64,000 bases of DNA from Methylotenera_A sp031417915 (GTDB lineage Bacteria; Pseudomonadota; Gammaproteobacteria; Burkholderiales; Methylophilaceae), in assembly GCA_031417915.1 (NCBI GenBank), contig JANOWN010000028.1:1-64000 (forward strand). The letters are read 5' to 3'. Both the position numbers and the translations under genes were made by a program. Under the pieces are notes generated by a model. It made no database searches and was not told the DNA's origin. It saw only the letters and a program-made list of their open reading frames with translations. Positions 1-8,166 of the stretch are shown piece after piece (within the stretch, counting starts at the first letter, position 1; each line of letters starts with the position of its first letter).

Positions 1-71
1 CCATGATCGACGTGGCCAATGGTGCCGACGTTAACGTGCGGCTTGGTCCGTTCAAATTTGCCTTTTGCCAT
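1..71 (-). CDS. tuf: Elongation factor Tu, N-terminal fragment (cut by window edge)
   Basis: EF-Tu delivers aminoacyl-tRNA to the ribosome as a GTP complex. Only the first 23 codons are in the window. They read [20 protein letters not shown] and then VDH, the conserved start of EF-Tu leading into the GHVDHGKT P-loop. An AAAGGAA ribosome-binding site precedes the ATG. It is the last visible member of the tRNA-tuf cluster: four tRNAs lie upstream on the same strand in the order of the enterobacterial tufB locus. The roughly 185-base AT-rich leader between tRNA-Thr and tuf shows no other gene. Confidence 0.96.
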
Positions 72-257
72 TTTTAGTTCCTTTAAATATTCTTTAGTTT
101 AAACTTAATTAAAATTCTATTAACTTAATGCTCTGCTTTTGCCAGCACTAAATTATTTAATTTAATGCAAGCTTTGAAAGTTCTATTTAACTTAATAAAA
201 CTATGTATAAAACTTTAACACTACCTAAAACAACCAACTTTTAAAAACAATGCCACA

Positions 258-332
<75 letters not shown>

Positions 333-360
333 AACTTACTTAACCATATAAACTCAATTT

Positions 361-436
361 TGGAGCGGGCGACGAGGCTCGAACTCGAGACATTCAGTTT
401 GGAAAACTGAAGCTCTACCAACTGAGCTACACCCGC
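361..436 (-). tRNA. glyT: tRNA-Gly (anticodon TCC)
   Basis: On the minus strand the acceptor stem GCGGGTG pairs with CGCCCGC (one T-G wobble) and CCA is encoded. The anticodon arm TCAGT/ACTGA closes the loop TTTCCAA, giving anticodon TCC. The T-arm GTTCGAG is present. It is the third tRNA of the four-tRNA cluster. Confidence 0.95.
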
Positions 437-490
437 GTACCCGCTAAACCAGCGCCAACAGGCCCCTTACTTCTTATCAAATCCAGTTAT

Positions 491-575
491 TGGTGGAGGA
501 GGCTGGATTCGAACCAGCGTACTCTGAGAGAACGGATTTACAGTCCGTCGCCTTTAACCACTCGGCCACCCCTCC
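491..575 (-). tRNA. tyrU: tRNA-Tyr (anticodon GTA)
   Basis: This is an 85-nt class II tRNA with a long variable arm. The acceptor stem GGAGGGG pairs with CTCCTCC and CCA is encoded. The anticodon loop CTGTAAA gives GTA. The apparent short open frame across this tRNA (about 490-699, plus strand) is not a gene. Confidence 0.95.
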
Positions 576-706
576 TAACCGAACCCGCGATTATGCTTAT
601 TTTTCGACCTACTGTCAAACAAAATACATACAAAAACTAACAATTATTCAAATGTTAATTCAAATAATTACGATTGTATGTTTATGGAGATTTTTTTAAA
701 AAGATT

Positions 707-782
707 TGGTGCCGGATGTCGGAATCGAACTGACGACCTTCGCATTACAAGTGCGCTGCTCTACCAACTGAGCTAATCCGGC
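707..782 (-). tRNA. thrU: tRNA-Thr (anticodon TGT)
   Basis: The acceptor stem GCCGGAT/ATCCGGC is perfect and CCA is encoded. The anticodon loop CTTGTAA gives TGT. It is the first tRNA of the thrU-tyrU-glyT-thrT-tuf transcription unit. Confidence 0.95.
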
Positions 783-799
783 TTTTTCTTGAAGGCGTG

Positions 800-805
800 A
801 CTATA
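800..805 (-). promoter_or_regulatory. Candidate -10 box of the tRNA-tuf operon
   Basis: On the minus strand TATAGT lies about 18 nt upstream of tRNA-Thr(TGT). It is followed by a GC-rich stretch (CACGCC) like the discriminators of stringently controlled stable-RNA promoters. No good -35 hexamer is visible at 16-18 nt spacing, so the call is tentative. Confidence 0.35.
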
Positions 806-856
806 GCTTTTTTTTAAATCGCCGACTAGCCCTTTTAAGAAATTTTTTACAATTTG

Positions 857-1297
857 CTATTTTACTATTGTCAGCGTTGGCTTGTTCTTTTTTGGTGCTT
901 CTTTGTTATTTTCAAAATTATTTTCAGAAGAAACAGCTTCTGAAATAGATGCTCCAGGATCCGCATGGATATTGGATTGCATGGCAGGCTCAAAAAACAT
1001 GCCTTGGCCATTTTCGCGTGCGAAAATACCCTTTACCGCGTCTATCGGCACATATAAATTTTGCGAAACGCCGCCAAAACGCGCCGAAAATACAATCGCT
1101 TCGTTGTCCATCTGCAAATCTTTGGTGGCAGAATAATTCAAATTAAGCACGATTTCGCCAGCTTTCACATATGCCATCGGCACACGGCATTGCGCATTCA
1201 CTGTCACCAGCAAATGCGGCGTAAACCCATTATCGACGCACCATTCGTGAATGGCGCGTACCATATAAGGCTTGGTTGGAATCAACCCATCTGCCAC
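857..1297 (-). CDS. sspB: SspB, ClpXP adaptor protein
   Basis: SspB binds ssrA-tagged polypeptides and hands them to the ClpXP protease in the cytoplasm. The roughly 110-residue N-terminal part is the substrate-binding fold, with motifs PYMVRAIHEWCVDNGFTP, RFGGVSQ and VPIDAV. A flexible acidic linker follows, then the C-terminal ClpX-binding tail ending KPTLTIVK, which matches the XB module of the family. The start is GTG, just after the sspA stop, preceded by GGAAG; no in-frame ATG fits better. It is coupled to sspA, as in most proteobacteria. The linker (around residues 103-116) is encoded by a copy of the dispersed core repeat, in frame, giving NIHAD. Confidence 0.95.
   Translation of the reverse strand: MADGLIPTKPYMVRAIHEWCVDNGFTPHLLVTVNAQCRVPMAYVKAGEIVLNLNYSATKDLQMDNEAIVFSARFGGVSQNLYVPIDAVKGIFARENGQGMFFEPAMQSNIHADPGASISEAVSSENNFENNKEAPKKNKPTLTIVK
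951..990 (-). repeat. Core-repeat copy 1 (inside sspB)
   Basis: The core CCGCATGGATATTGG at 961-975 (plus strand) lies within the sspB linker. It is flanked by TCCAGGAT on one side and a TTGCATGGCAGG arm on the other. It encodes QSNIHADPG on the minus strand without breaking the frame. Confidence 0.8.
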
Positions 1298-1299
1298 AT

Positions 1300-1899
1300 T
1301 TACTTCCGCATTGCTTTTTCTGAAGGCGTCATCGCATCTGCATAAAGTGGGCGTGAGAACAAACGCTCTGCATACTTCAACAATGGTGAAGCTTGGTTTG
1401 GCAAATCAATGCCGTAGTGGCCTAAACGCCACAGCAACGGCGTTACAGCTACGTCTAGCATAGAATAATCATCGCCCAGCAAGTAATTTTGTTTGCTAAA
1501 AATTGGCACAATTTGCGTTAAATTGTCGCGTATGGTTTTGCGTGCTTTATCCGCAATTTCTTGGTTATCAGATTCAATATCTTTAATGTGACTGAACAAA
1601 TCTTTTTCAAAGTTATACAAAAATAACCTTGCGCGTGCGCGCATCACAGGATCAGCCGGCATCAATTGTGGATGCGGAAAACGCTCATCAATATATTCGT
1701 TGATAATGTTGGCTTCGGATAAAATTAAATCGCGCTCCACCAGCACTGGCACTGCGCCGTATGGATTTAACACCGCTAAATCTTCAGCTTTATTGGCCAA
1801 ATCCACGTCGATCACTTCAAAATCCATGCCTTTTTCGAACAGCACAATACGGCATCGGTGGCTAAAAGGATCGACTGATCCCGAGTAAAGTTTCATCAT
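1300..1899 (-). CDS. sspA: SspA, stringent starvation protein A (GST fold)
   Basis: SspA is an RNA-polymerase-associated protein with a glutathione S-transferase fold; in E. coli it is linked to starvation and acid stress. The 199-residue product has an N-terminal thioredoxin-like half (LYSGSVDPFSHRCRIVL, with NPYGAVPVLVERDLILSEA carrying the cis-Pro and SEA motifs) and an all-helical C-terminal half containing YSMLDVAVTPLLWRL. Length matches the family. sspB begins two bases after its stop, so the two are co-translated. Distinguishing SspA from other small GSTs rests on the sspB partner and on its position beside petABC, which is common in betaproteobacteria. Confidence 0.93.
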   Translation of the reverse strand: MMKLYSGSVDPFSHRCRIVLFEKGMDFEVIDVDLANKAEDLAVLNPYGAVPVLVERDLILSEANIINEYIDERFPHPQLMPADPVMRARARLFLYNFEKDLFSHIKDIESDNQEIADKARKTIRDNLTQIVPIFSKQNYLLGDDYSMLDVAVTPLLWRLGHYGIDLPNQASPLLKYAERLFSRPLYADAMTPSEKAMRK

Positions 1900-1954
1900 A
1901 ATTGCTATTCTCTCTTAAATTAGAAATGCGTTTAAATTACTATTAACTAGATTT

Positions 1955-2665
1955 CTATTTAATATCTTTCCAGTATTCTTTTTTCAGCTTAATCGCCAGC
2001 ACCAGCAAAATGCCTAAAAACAACAATGCCCACAATCCAATATTTTTGCGTTGCTGCTTGGCTGGCTCGGCCATAAATGCCATGTAATTGGTTAAATCGC
2101 CCACAAACGCGTTGTATTCTGACGGACTTAATTTTCCTGGCTTTATCAACTCTAACTTGTGCGTTTCGTGATTTAGTATCTGCTCACCTTGCAGCTCATA
2201 TAACACATGGGGCATAGCAACTTTGTCGTAAACCGTATTGTTCCAGCCTGTTGGCGTGGTGCTATCACGATAAAAACCCCGCATATAGGCATACACCCAA
2301 TCCGCTCCGCGTGCGCGCACTTCTACCGATAAATCTGGTGGCGCAACCCCAAACCATTTTTTCGCGTCTTTTGGGTTCATCGCCGTCGTCATCGTGTCAC
2401 CCACTTTTTCGCCTGCAAATAGCAAATTATCTTTAATCTGCGCTTCGGTTAAGCCAATATCTTTCAAGCGGTTGTAACGCATGTAATTGGCGCTGTGACA
2501 GTTCAAACAGCTGTTAATAAAGGTACGCGCACCGCGTTGTAGCGAGGCGTGATCAGCCGCATCAATTGGTGCGGTGACGGTAATAGCTGCTGTATTGGCT
2601 AAGGCCAACAATGGCATTAACGCCAAAATAAGTAGGCCTTTTTTTAAGATATTTTTCGTTTTCAT
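1955..2665 (-). CDS. petC: Cytochrome c1 of the bc1 complex
   Basis: This is the heme-c subunit of ubiquinol:cytochrome c oxidoreductase, passing electrons from the Rieske centre to soluble cytochromes. The 236-residue protein has an N-terminal signal sequence ending near ALANTAA. The heme-binding motif CLNCH spans residues 53-57, followed by the family motif SANYMRYNRL. The methionine ligand is likely in VAMPHVLYEL. A C-terminal anchor helix (IGLWALLFLGILLVLAI) is followed by a lysine-rich stop-transfer end. It is the last gene of petA-petB-petC, two bases after petB. Confidence 0.96.
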   Translation of the reverse strand: MKTKNILKKGLLILALMPLLALANTAAITVTAPIDAADHASLQRGARTFINSCLNCHSANYMRYNRLKDIGLTEAQIKDNLLFAGEKVGDTMTTAMNPKDAKKWFGVAPPDLSVEVRARGADWVYAYMRGFYRDSTTPTGWNNTVYDKVAMPHVLYELQGEQILNHETHKLELIKPGKLSPSEYNAFVGDLTNYMAFMAEPAKQQRKNIGLWALLFLGILLVLAIKLKKEYWKDIK

Positions 2666-2667
2666 AA

Positions 2668-3975
2668 TTAGTACGTCACCCTTTCTGGCACTGGCAAGGT
2701 TTTATCTTTTGCGGTGTACCACGGCATGAGGGCAAAAAATGCAAAGTAAACAGCAGTGAAAATTCTAGCAACTACAGTCGCGCGGTCTGCACCACCAATA
2801 ATGGCTATGTTTGCGCTAAATTGACCCCACACATTTGATGGCACAGTACCCAAATAACCCAGCACAAAAAAGCTCACTACAAAGGCTGCCAACCAACGTT
2901 TATAAAGTGTGCCGCGATAACGGATAGACTTCACAGGACTTCTATCTAACCAAGGCAACAATGCGAACACCATCACCGATAAACCCATTGCGGCCACGCC
3001 TGGAAACTGCGAATTCATGACAGGAGGAATCGCTCTTAGAATTGAGTAGTACGGCGTGAAATACCACACTGGTGCGATATGCTCTGGCGTTTTGAGCGAA
3101 TCTGCAGGGATGAAATTATTCGCCTCTAAAAAGTAGCCACCCATTTCTGGCGCAAAGCAAATAATGACCACAAAAACAATTAAAAACACCACCACGCCGA
3201 CCAAATCCTTCACCGTGTAATACGGATGAAACGGTATGCCGTCTAGCGGGATGCCAGTTTCTTTGTCTTTCTTGGCTTTAATTTCTACACCGTCAGGATT
3301 ATTAGAACCAACTTCGTGTAGCGCGATTAAATGCGCCATCACCAAGCCCAACAACACTAGTGGCAGGGCAATGACATGGAATGCAAAGAAGCGATTCAGC
3401 GTTGCATCCGACACCAAATAATCGCCGCGCAACCATTCGGAAATATCTGGACCAATTAACGGTATGGTCGCAAATAGGTTCACAATCACTTGCGCGCCCC
3501 AATACGACATTTGCCCCCAAGGCAATAGGTAGCCGAAAAACGCTTCGCCCATTAAGCATAAGAAAATACCTACGCCGAACAGCCAAATCAGCTCGCGCGG
3601 ATTTCTGTAAGAGCCGTAAATGACGCCGCGGAACATGTGCAAATAAATCACCACAAAGAACATCGACGCGCCTGTAGAGTGCATATAGCGGATAATATTG
3701 CCGCCAAACACGTCACGCATAATATACTCCACCGAAGCAAACGCCTCTGCGGCACTCGGTTTGTAATGCATGGTTAAGAATATACCAGTAGCAATTTGCA
3801 GCACCAAAATCATCATCGCTAACGAGCCAAAAAAGTACCAAAAATTGAAATTTTTTGGTGCGTAATATTCGGTTAAATGGTTTTTAATGTTGCTGGTGAG
3901 TGGGAAGCGCGCGTCTATCCAACCCATTAAGCCAGTAGCTTCCACTTTCTTTGTTGTTATTTTATCTTGAGCCAT
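2668..3975 (-). CDS. petB: Cytochrome b of the bc1 complex
   Basis: This is the membrane subunit carrying both b hemes and the two quinone sites. The 435 residues give about eight to nine hydrophobic helices. Heme-ligand histidine pairs are seen in YMHSTGASMFFVVIYLHMF and AFHVIALPLVLLGLVMAHL. The Qo-site PEWY equivalent here reads APVWYFTPYYSILRA; the usual Glu is replaced by Val, a variant worth noting. The length is that of the full-length bc1-type cytochrome b rather than the split b6/subunit IV form. It is tightly packed between petA and petC. Confidence 0.96.
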   Translation of the reverse strand: MAQDKITTKKVEATGLMGWIDARFPLTSNIKNHLTEYYAPKNFNFWYFFGSLAMMILVLQIATGIFLTMHYKPSAAEAFASVEYIMRDVFGGNIIRYMHSTGASMFFVVIYLHMFRGVIYGSYRNPRELIWLFGVGIFLCLMGEAFFGYLLPWGQMSYWGAQVIVNLFATIPLIGPDISEWLRGDYLVSDATLNRFFAFHVIALPLVLLGLVMAHLIALHEVGSNNPDGVEIKAKKDKETGIPLDGIPFHPYYTVKDLVGVVVFLIVFVVIICFAPEMGGYFLEANNFIPADSLKTPEHIAPVWYFTPYYSILRAIPPVMNSQFPGVAAMGLSVMVFALLPWLDRSPVKSIRYRGTLYKRWLAAFVVSFFVLGYLGTVPSNVWGQFSANIAIIGGADRATVVARIFTAVYFAFFALMPWYTAKDKTLPVPERVTY

Positions 3976-3978
3976 GAT

Positions 3979-4629
3979 TTAAGCCTCCGCCTTTGCATCA
4001 ACACCAATTAACAAAGTGGTCTCGGTTAAATATTGATGTGGAGGTACTACCAAATTAATAGGTGCTGGCGAGCCTTTAAACACGCGGCCTGCAAGATCGA
4101 ACTTAGAGCCATGGCATGGGCAGAAAAAACCACCTGTCCAGTTTTCGCCCATATCGCCACCCATTTCCAACTTTGCTGTAGGCGAGCAACCCAGATGCGT
4201 GCAAATGCCCACTACAACGCCAATATTTGGTTTAATGCCGCGACCCGTGTTTTTACAATACGCAGGTTGTTGCGAACTCACCTCGCACATCGGATCAGAC
4301 AGTTTGTCGTTATGTTTAGATAACTCCGCAGTTTGCGCCTCAGTGCGATTAATAATCCACACTGGCTGTCCGCGCCATTCGGCGGTCATCATTTCGCCTG
4401 GTTTGATTTTGCTAATATCCACTTCTACTGGCGCGCCTGCGGCTTTTGCGCGCTCGCTAGGCAACATGCTACCTACGAATGGAATAGCCACAGCAGTCGC
4501 GCCAATAGCGCCTGTACAAGCAGTTGCGGTGATTAAAAAGTTGCGTTTATCTTGGTCAATTTGCGTTGGTGCCGAGAAAGACAGCGCATTATTTTTGCTG
4601 CTGTCTTTTTTAGTCTTAGTGTCTGACAT
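3979..4629 (-). CDS. petA: Rieske iron-sulfur subunit of the bc1 complex
   Basis: This subunit carries the 2Fe-2S cluster that takes the first electron from ubiquinol. The 216-residue protein has a Tat-type N-terminal anchor (DKRNFLITATACTG, with KR in place of the usual RR). The cluster motifs are C143-T-H145-L-G-C148 and C170-P-C172-H173. It is the first gene of petABC. The nearby tatABC genes provide the system that normally exports Rieske proteins. Confidence 0.96.
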   Translation of the reverse strand: MSDTKTKKDSSKNNALSFSAPTQIDQDKRNFLITATACTGAIGATAVAIPFVGSMLPSERAKAAGAPVEVDISKIKPGEMMTAEWRGQPVWIINRTEAQTAELSKHNDKLSDPMCEVSSQQPAYCKNTGRGIKPNIGVVVGICTHLGCSPTAKLEMGGDMGENWTGGFFCPCHGSKFDLAGRVFKGSPAPINLVVPPHQYLTETTLLIGVDAKAEA

Positions 4630-4746
4630 TTATTTTCCTTGTCGTCTTTTTGAGACGAATTAGCTAGAGGAATACGAAGCCGCGTATTGTACAGTTTTTT
4701 AAAATTTAAACCAAATTTAATTTCATAAGTAACTGAAGTAAAACAA

Positions 4747-5484
4747 CTAAACTGGATTTTCAATATCGATAAATGCATGCTGAAGATTAAACTTTTGCGC
4801 CAAATGCTCGCCTAATGCTTGTATGCCGTAGCGTTCTGTTGCGTGATGCCCCGCAGATATATAAGACATGCCGCTCTCACGCGCCACATGCACAGTTTGT
4901 TCAGAAATCTCGCCACTGATATAAACATCTACATTTTCAGCGAACGCTTGTTCGATATAGCCTTGCGCCGCACCTGTGCATAAAGCAATATTTTTAATTG
5001 GCTTATTCAAATCGCCGATGATTAGCGGTTTGCGCTTTAATTTTGCTTCGATATGTTCGGCAAAACTTTTGAGCGTTTGCGGCGCGTTCAGTTCCGCCAG
5101 CGCCAACATTTCCGCCCATTTTGTAATTTTCAAATCCAATTGTTTGGCCAGCATCACGTTATTACCCAGCTCTGGGTGCATATCTAAGGGTAAATGGTAA
5201 GCAAATAAGTTGATTTCATGCTGCAACAAAAATTGAATGCGGCGCTTTTTAATACCAGTAATTGGCAAGGCCTCGTTACGCCAAAAATAACCATGATGCA
5301 CCAACACCACGTCCGCATTGGCTTGCAGGGCAGCTTGCAATAAATCCATACTGGCTGTGACGCCAGTGACGATTTTGTTAATCTCGTGCTTGCCTTCAAC
5401 TTGCAAGCCGTTTGGGCAGTAATCGCTAAAACGCTCGGGCTGCAGTAGCATGTTTAAATAATTGTTAAGCGCATCTATTTTCAT
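4747..5484 (-). CDS. NIF3/YbgI-family dinuclear-metal protein
   Basis: This is a cytosolic NIF3-like protein, expected to form a toroidal hexamer with a dinuclear metal site. The precise reaction is unsettled; GTP cyclohydrolase I type 2 is a common database label. Family motifs are DYCPNGLQVEG, VVLVHHGYFWRNE (HH metal ligands), NLFAYHLPLDMHPELGNN and the C-terminal SAGHHATERYG. Length (245) is normal. It is divergent from the downstream periplasmic protease, with a 66-base gap that must hold both promoters. Confidence 0.9.
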   Translation of the reverse strand: MKIDALNNYLNMLLQPERFSDYCPNGLQVEGKHEINKIVTGVTASMDLLQAALQANADVVLVHHGYFWRNEALPITGIKKRRIQFLLQHEINLFAYHLPLDMHPELGNNVMLAKQLDLKITKWAEMLALAELNAPQTLKSFAEHIEAKLKRKPLIIGDLNKPIKNIALCTGAAQGYIEQAFAENVDVYISGEISEQTVHVARESGMSYISAGHHATERYGIQALGEHLAQKFNLQHAFIDIENPV

Positions 5485-5550
5485 ATGTTTTTTGCCTACA
5501 GTTCACCTATACTTATAAGCATTCAATTCTAACTTTTTTAACTTAAATTT

Positions 5551-6735
5551 ATGCAGAAAATTTGGCTTATTTTTGCCCAATCCGTCACCGCCTGCTTAGG
5601 CTTGCTGTTTGTGTTGAGGCTTTTTTATCCGCATTTGCTCGAAACTGGGCAATCGCCTATTGTCATTAATCAAGTAGAATCAAGCGCTGTAGCTAGCGCT
5701 ACGAATAAGGCGAGTGGCGGTTATAGCATTGCTGCGAAAAAAGCCATGCCTTCAGTAGTAAACATTTTTACCACAAGCAAAATAACCACACCTGCCCCAA
5801 GCGATCAGTATAAAGACGACCCATTATTTAGACATTTTTTTGGTGAGCAGCAAGAAGGTGAACCAGGAAATGAAGACGATCAGCCAGAAAATAGCTTAGG
5901 TAGCGGCGTTATTGTGAGCGCGCAAGGCTTGATTTTAACCAACGACCACGTGGTCGCAAGTGCAGACGAAATTGAAGTCGCGCTGGCAGATGGCAGAAAA
6001 CTCGCGGCCAAAGTGGTCGGCACCGACCCCGATACTGACTTGGCGGTGCTAAAAGTAGAAGCGGAAAATTTACCTGCAATTACCTTTGCCGCTAACGAAA
6101 AACTCAGTGTAGGCGACGTGGTATTAGCGATTGGCAACCCTTTTGGCGTCGGCCAAACTGTCACTCAAGGCATTGTTAGCGCGCTTGGGCGCAACCATTT
6201 AGGCATTAATACTTACGAAAACTTTATTCAAACCGATGCCTCAATTAACCCTGGCAACTCTGGTGGCGCTTTAATCGACGCAGATGGCAACTTGGTTGGC
6301 GTGAATAGCGCCATTTATTCTCGCAGCGGCGGCAGCATGGGCATCGGTTTTGCGATTCCCGCCAATATCGCCAAACATGTCATGGAACAAATTGCGGTGG
6401 ACGGCAGCGTCACGCGCGGCTGGATAGGCATAGAAGCACAAGATATTACGCCCGAATTGGCTGAATCGTTCAAACTCAGCAAACCACAAGGCTCGCTGAT
6501 TGCTGGCGTGTTGCAAAACAGCCCGGCGGCTTTGGCAGGCCTAAAATCTGGTGACGTGTTACTGGCGATTAATGATAAAGAAATTTCTGATAGCAGCAGC
6601 ATGCTCAATTTAATTGCGGTGCTGAAACCCAACGAAAAAGCGGTGCTGACAATCGCCAGAGCGGAAAAAGAAATCAAGGTCAACGTCACCGTTGGTAAGC
6701 GACCCAAACCCGTGAAAGCACAAAATAAAGAATAA
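5551..6735 (+). CDS. DegS/AlgW-like periplasmic serine protease (HtrA family)
   Basis: This is a trypsin-like HtrA protease expected to be anchored in the inner membrane and to act in the periplasm. The N-terminal helix (IWLIFAQSVTACLGLLFVL) is uncleaved-anchor-like. The catalytic triad is H133 (TNDHVV), D163 (DTDLAVLK) and S237 (NPGNSGGA). A single PDZ domain occupies about residues 290-385. One PDZ and an N-terminal anchor fit DegS/AlgW rather than the two-PDZ DegP. An acidic insertion at about residues 96-115 (GEQQEGEPGNEDD) is longer than in E. coli DegS. In this gene order it is regularly found next to NIF3 and petABC. Confidence 0.93.
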   Translation: MQKIWLIFAQSVTACLGLLFVLRLFYPHLLETGQSPIVINQVESSAVASATNKASGGYSIAAKKAMPSVVNIFTTSKITTPAPSDQYKDDPLFRHFFGEQQEGEPGNEDDQPENSLGSGVIVSAQGLILTNDHVVASADEIEVALADGRKLAAKVVGTDPDTDLAVLKVEAENLPAITFAANEKLSVGDVVLAIGNPFGVGQTVTQGIVSALGRNHLGINTYENFIQTDASINPGNSGGALIDADGNLVGVNSAIYSRSGGSMGIGFAIPANIAKHVMEQIAVDGSVTRGWIGIEAQDITPELAESFKLSKPQGSLIAGVLQNSPAALAGLKSGDVLLAINDKEISDSSSMLNLIAVLKPNEKAVLTIARAEKEIKVNVTVGKRPKPVKAQNKE

Positions 6736-6823
6736 ATTCAGTTAAATTATTTTTTAAAAAACATGCTCTGTACCAGTTCTTGGCATCACCATTCTCGCCA
6801 AGTGCTAAAGTACTAAGTCGAAT

Positions 6824-6856
6824 GCGAAACCCGCATGGATATTGGTCTGCAGGCTG
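6824..6856. repeat. Core-repeat copy 2 (intergenic, convergent)
   Basis: The core CCGCATGGATATTGG is at 6831-6845, followed by TCTGCAGGC. It lies between the convergent ends of the DegS-like gene and tatC. The surrounding 128-base gap (6736-6863) also contains ATGCTCTG, a piece of the arm sequence seen at other copies. Confidence 0.8.
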
Positions 6857-6863
6857 GTTATTT

Positions 6864-7607
6864 TTAAGCTTTAATCGAGTTTTCTTTTTGCGCTTTTGGG
6901 TTAGTCAGCTGCGCCACCACAATGCCCGCCTCGTATAACAACCACAACGGCACTGCCAACATAAACTGCGAGATAATATCGGGCGGCGTAAAAATCGCAC
7001 CAATCACAAACGCGCCTACAATCACGTAACTGCGCGCTTCTTTCAATTGCGTAATGGTCACCCAGCCAAAACGCGCGATGAGTACGACGACAATTGGCAC
7101 CTCAAACGCTAAGCCAAACGCCATAAATAGCGTCATCACAAAATCGAGATATTGCGAAATATCCGTCATCACCGCCACGCCTGCTGGCGCGCTACTGACA
7201 ATAAAACCAAATACAGTGGGAAACACTGCAAAATAGGCAAACGCCATACCGATTAGGAACAAAATAAAACTAGAAACAATTACTGGCACCATGAGCTTTT
7301 TCTCTTGAGGATAAAGCCCTGGCGCCACAAATGCCCAAATTTGATACAAAGTGAGCGGTAGAGAAATCACAAATGCGGCCATCATCGCCACTTTCATCGG
7401 TACAAAAAACGGCGTGGTCACTGCTGTAGCAATCATCTGACCGCCTGCAGGCAGCTTAGCCAGCATGGGCGCGGCAAGCAGCGCGTAAATTTTATTGGCA
7501 AACGGAAATAGTGCGAAAAAAACCAATATAAAGCCCAGCACAATTTTTAACAATCGGCCTCGCAGCTCAATTAAGTGCGAAATAAATGACTCAGTTGGCG
7601 TCATCAA
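6864..7607 (-). CDS. tatC: TatC, Tat translocase subunit
   Basis: TatC is the inner-membrane receptor that recognises twin-arginine signal peptides together with TatB. The 247-residue protein has six predicted helices. Family signatures are SFISHLIELRGRLLK at the N-terminus, PGLYPQEKKL in the first periplasmic/cytoplasmic junction, and FGLAFEVPIVVVLIARFGWV. It overlaps the tatB 3' end by 17 bases, so translation is likely coupled. It is the last gene of the tatABC unit, which continues from the his operon. Confidence 0.97.
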   Translation of the reverse strand: MMTPTESFISHLIELRGRLLKIVLGFILVFFALFPFANKIYALLAAPMLAKLPAGGQMIATAVTTPFFVPMKVAMMAAFVISLPLTLYQIWAFVAPGLYPQEKKLMVPVIVSSFILFLIGMAFAYFAVFPTVFGFIVSSAPAGVAVMTDISQYLDFVMTLFMAFGLAFEVPIVVVLIARFGWVTITQLKEARSYVIVGAFVIGAIFTPPDIISQFMLAVPLWLLYEAGIVVAQLTNPKAQKENSIKA

Positions 7608-7914
7608 CTTTTGCCTTAACGCGTTTTTTTGGTTTGGATTTTTCTATTTTAACTGGTCTAGAAGGCGCATGGATACTGGTCTGCAGCGCATCTTTTTCTT
7701 GCTCTACAGACTGTTTAATTTCACTTTGAAGCTTTTGCAACTCTTCAAATCGCACTTCGCGATTCACTTCTTCTTTCACCTGCGCCATATAGCGCTGCAT
7801 GCGACCAGTAAACGCGCCCACAGTACGCGCCACTTTTGGCAATTTTTCTGGACCAATCACCAGCAAAGCCACAACGGCAATAACCAGTAGCTCCGAAAAA
7901 GAAACGTCAAACAC
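7591..7914 (-). CDS. tatB: TatB, Tat translocase subunit
   Basis: TatB forms the receptor complex with TatC. The N-terminal helix MFDVSFSELLVIAVVALLVI and the hinge GPEKLPKVARTVG are diagnostic. An amphipathic helix and a charged tail ending KKRVKAKVDDAN follow; total length is 107 residues. The tail around residue 80 contains LQTSIHAPS, encoded by a variant of the dispersed core repeat. Confidence 0.97.
   Translation of the reverse strand: MFDVSFSELLVIAVVALLVIGPEKLPKVARTVGAFTGRMQRYMAQVKEEVNREVRFEELQKLQSEIKQSVEQEKDALQTSIHAPSRPVKIEKSKPKKRVKAKVDDAN
7657..7690 (-). repeat. Core-repeat copy 3 (inside tatB, variant core)
   Basis: The plus strand reads CGCATGGATACTGG at 7666-7679, one base different from the core and followed by TCTGCAG. 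On the minus strand it encodes QTSIHAPS in the variable TatB tail, in the same frame as the sspB and rsmB copies. Confidence 0.65.
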
Positions 7915-7922
7915 TTTTTTAC

Positions 7923-8138
7923 TTAAACTTTTTCTTTAGTCTTGCTAGTTACTTCGCCTTCAATCGTCGTGCCCGTTTTTTCTGCAGCATCTTCAACCTT
8001 GCCATCATTCATGGCTTTTTTAAACTCATTCACTGCGCCGCCAACATCGCTACCAATATTGCGTAATTTTTTGGTGCCAAATATCAGCACCACAATCAAT
8101 AATACAATTAACCAATGCCATAAACTAAATGAACCCAT
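7923..8138 (-). CDS. tatA: TatA, Tat translocase pore subunit
   Basis: TatA oligomerises to let folded proteins cross the membrane. The 71-residue protein has the N-terminal helix LWHWLIVLLIVVLIFG, the FGTKKLRNIGSDVGGAVNEF hinge and amphipathic helix, and a charged tail. It begins the tatABC group, 28 bases after hinT. Confidence 0.97.
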   Translation of the reverse strand: MGSFSLWHWLIVLLIVVLIFGTKKLRNIGSDVGGAVNEFKKAMNDGKVEDAAEKTGTTIEGEVTSKTKEKV

Positions 8139-8166
8139 GATGCTCTCCTAAAATTAAAGCCAAAAG

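Noticed and set aside
490..699. A short plus-strand frame across tRNA-Tyr.
   Set aside because: It translates the tRNA complement and has no ribosome-binding site.
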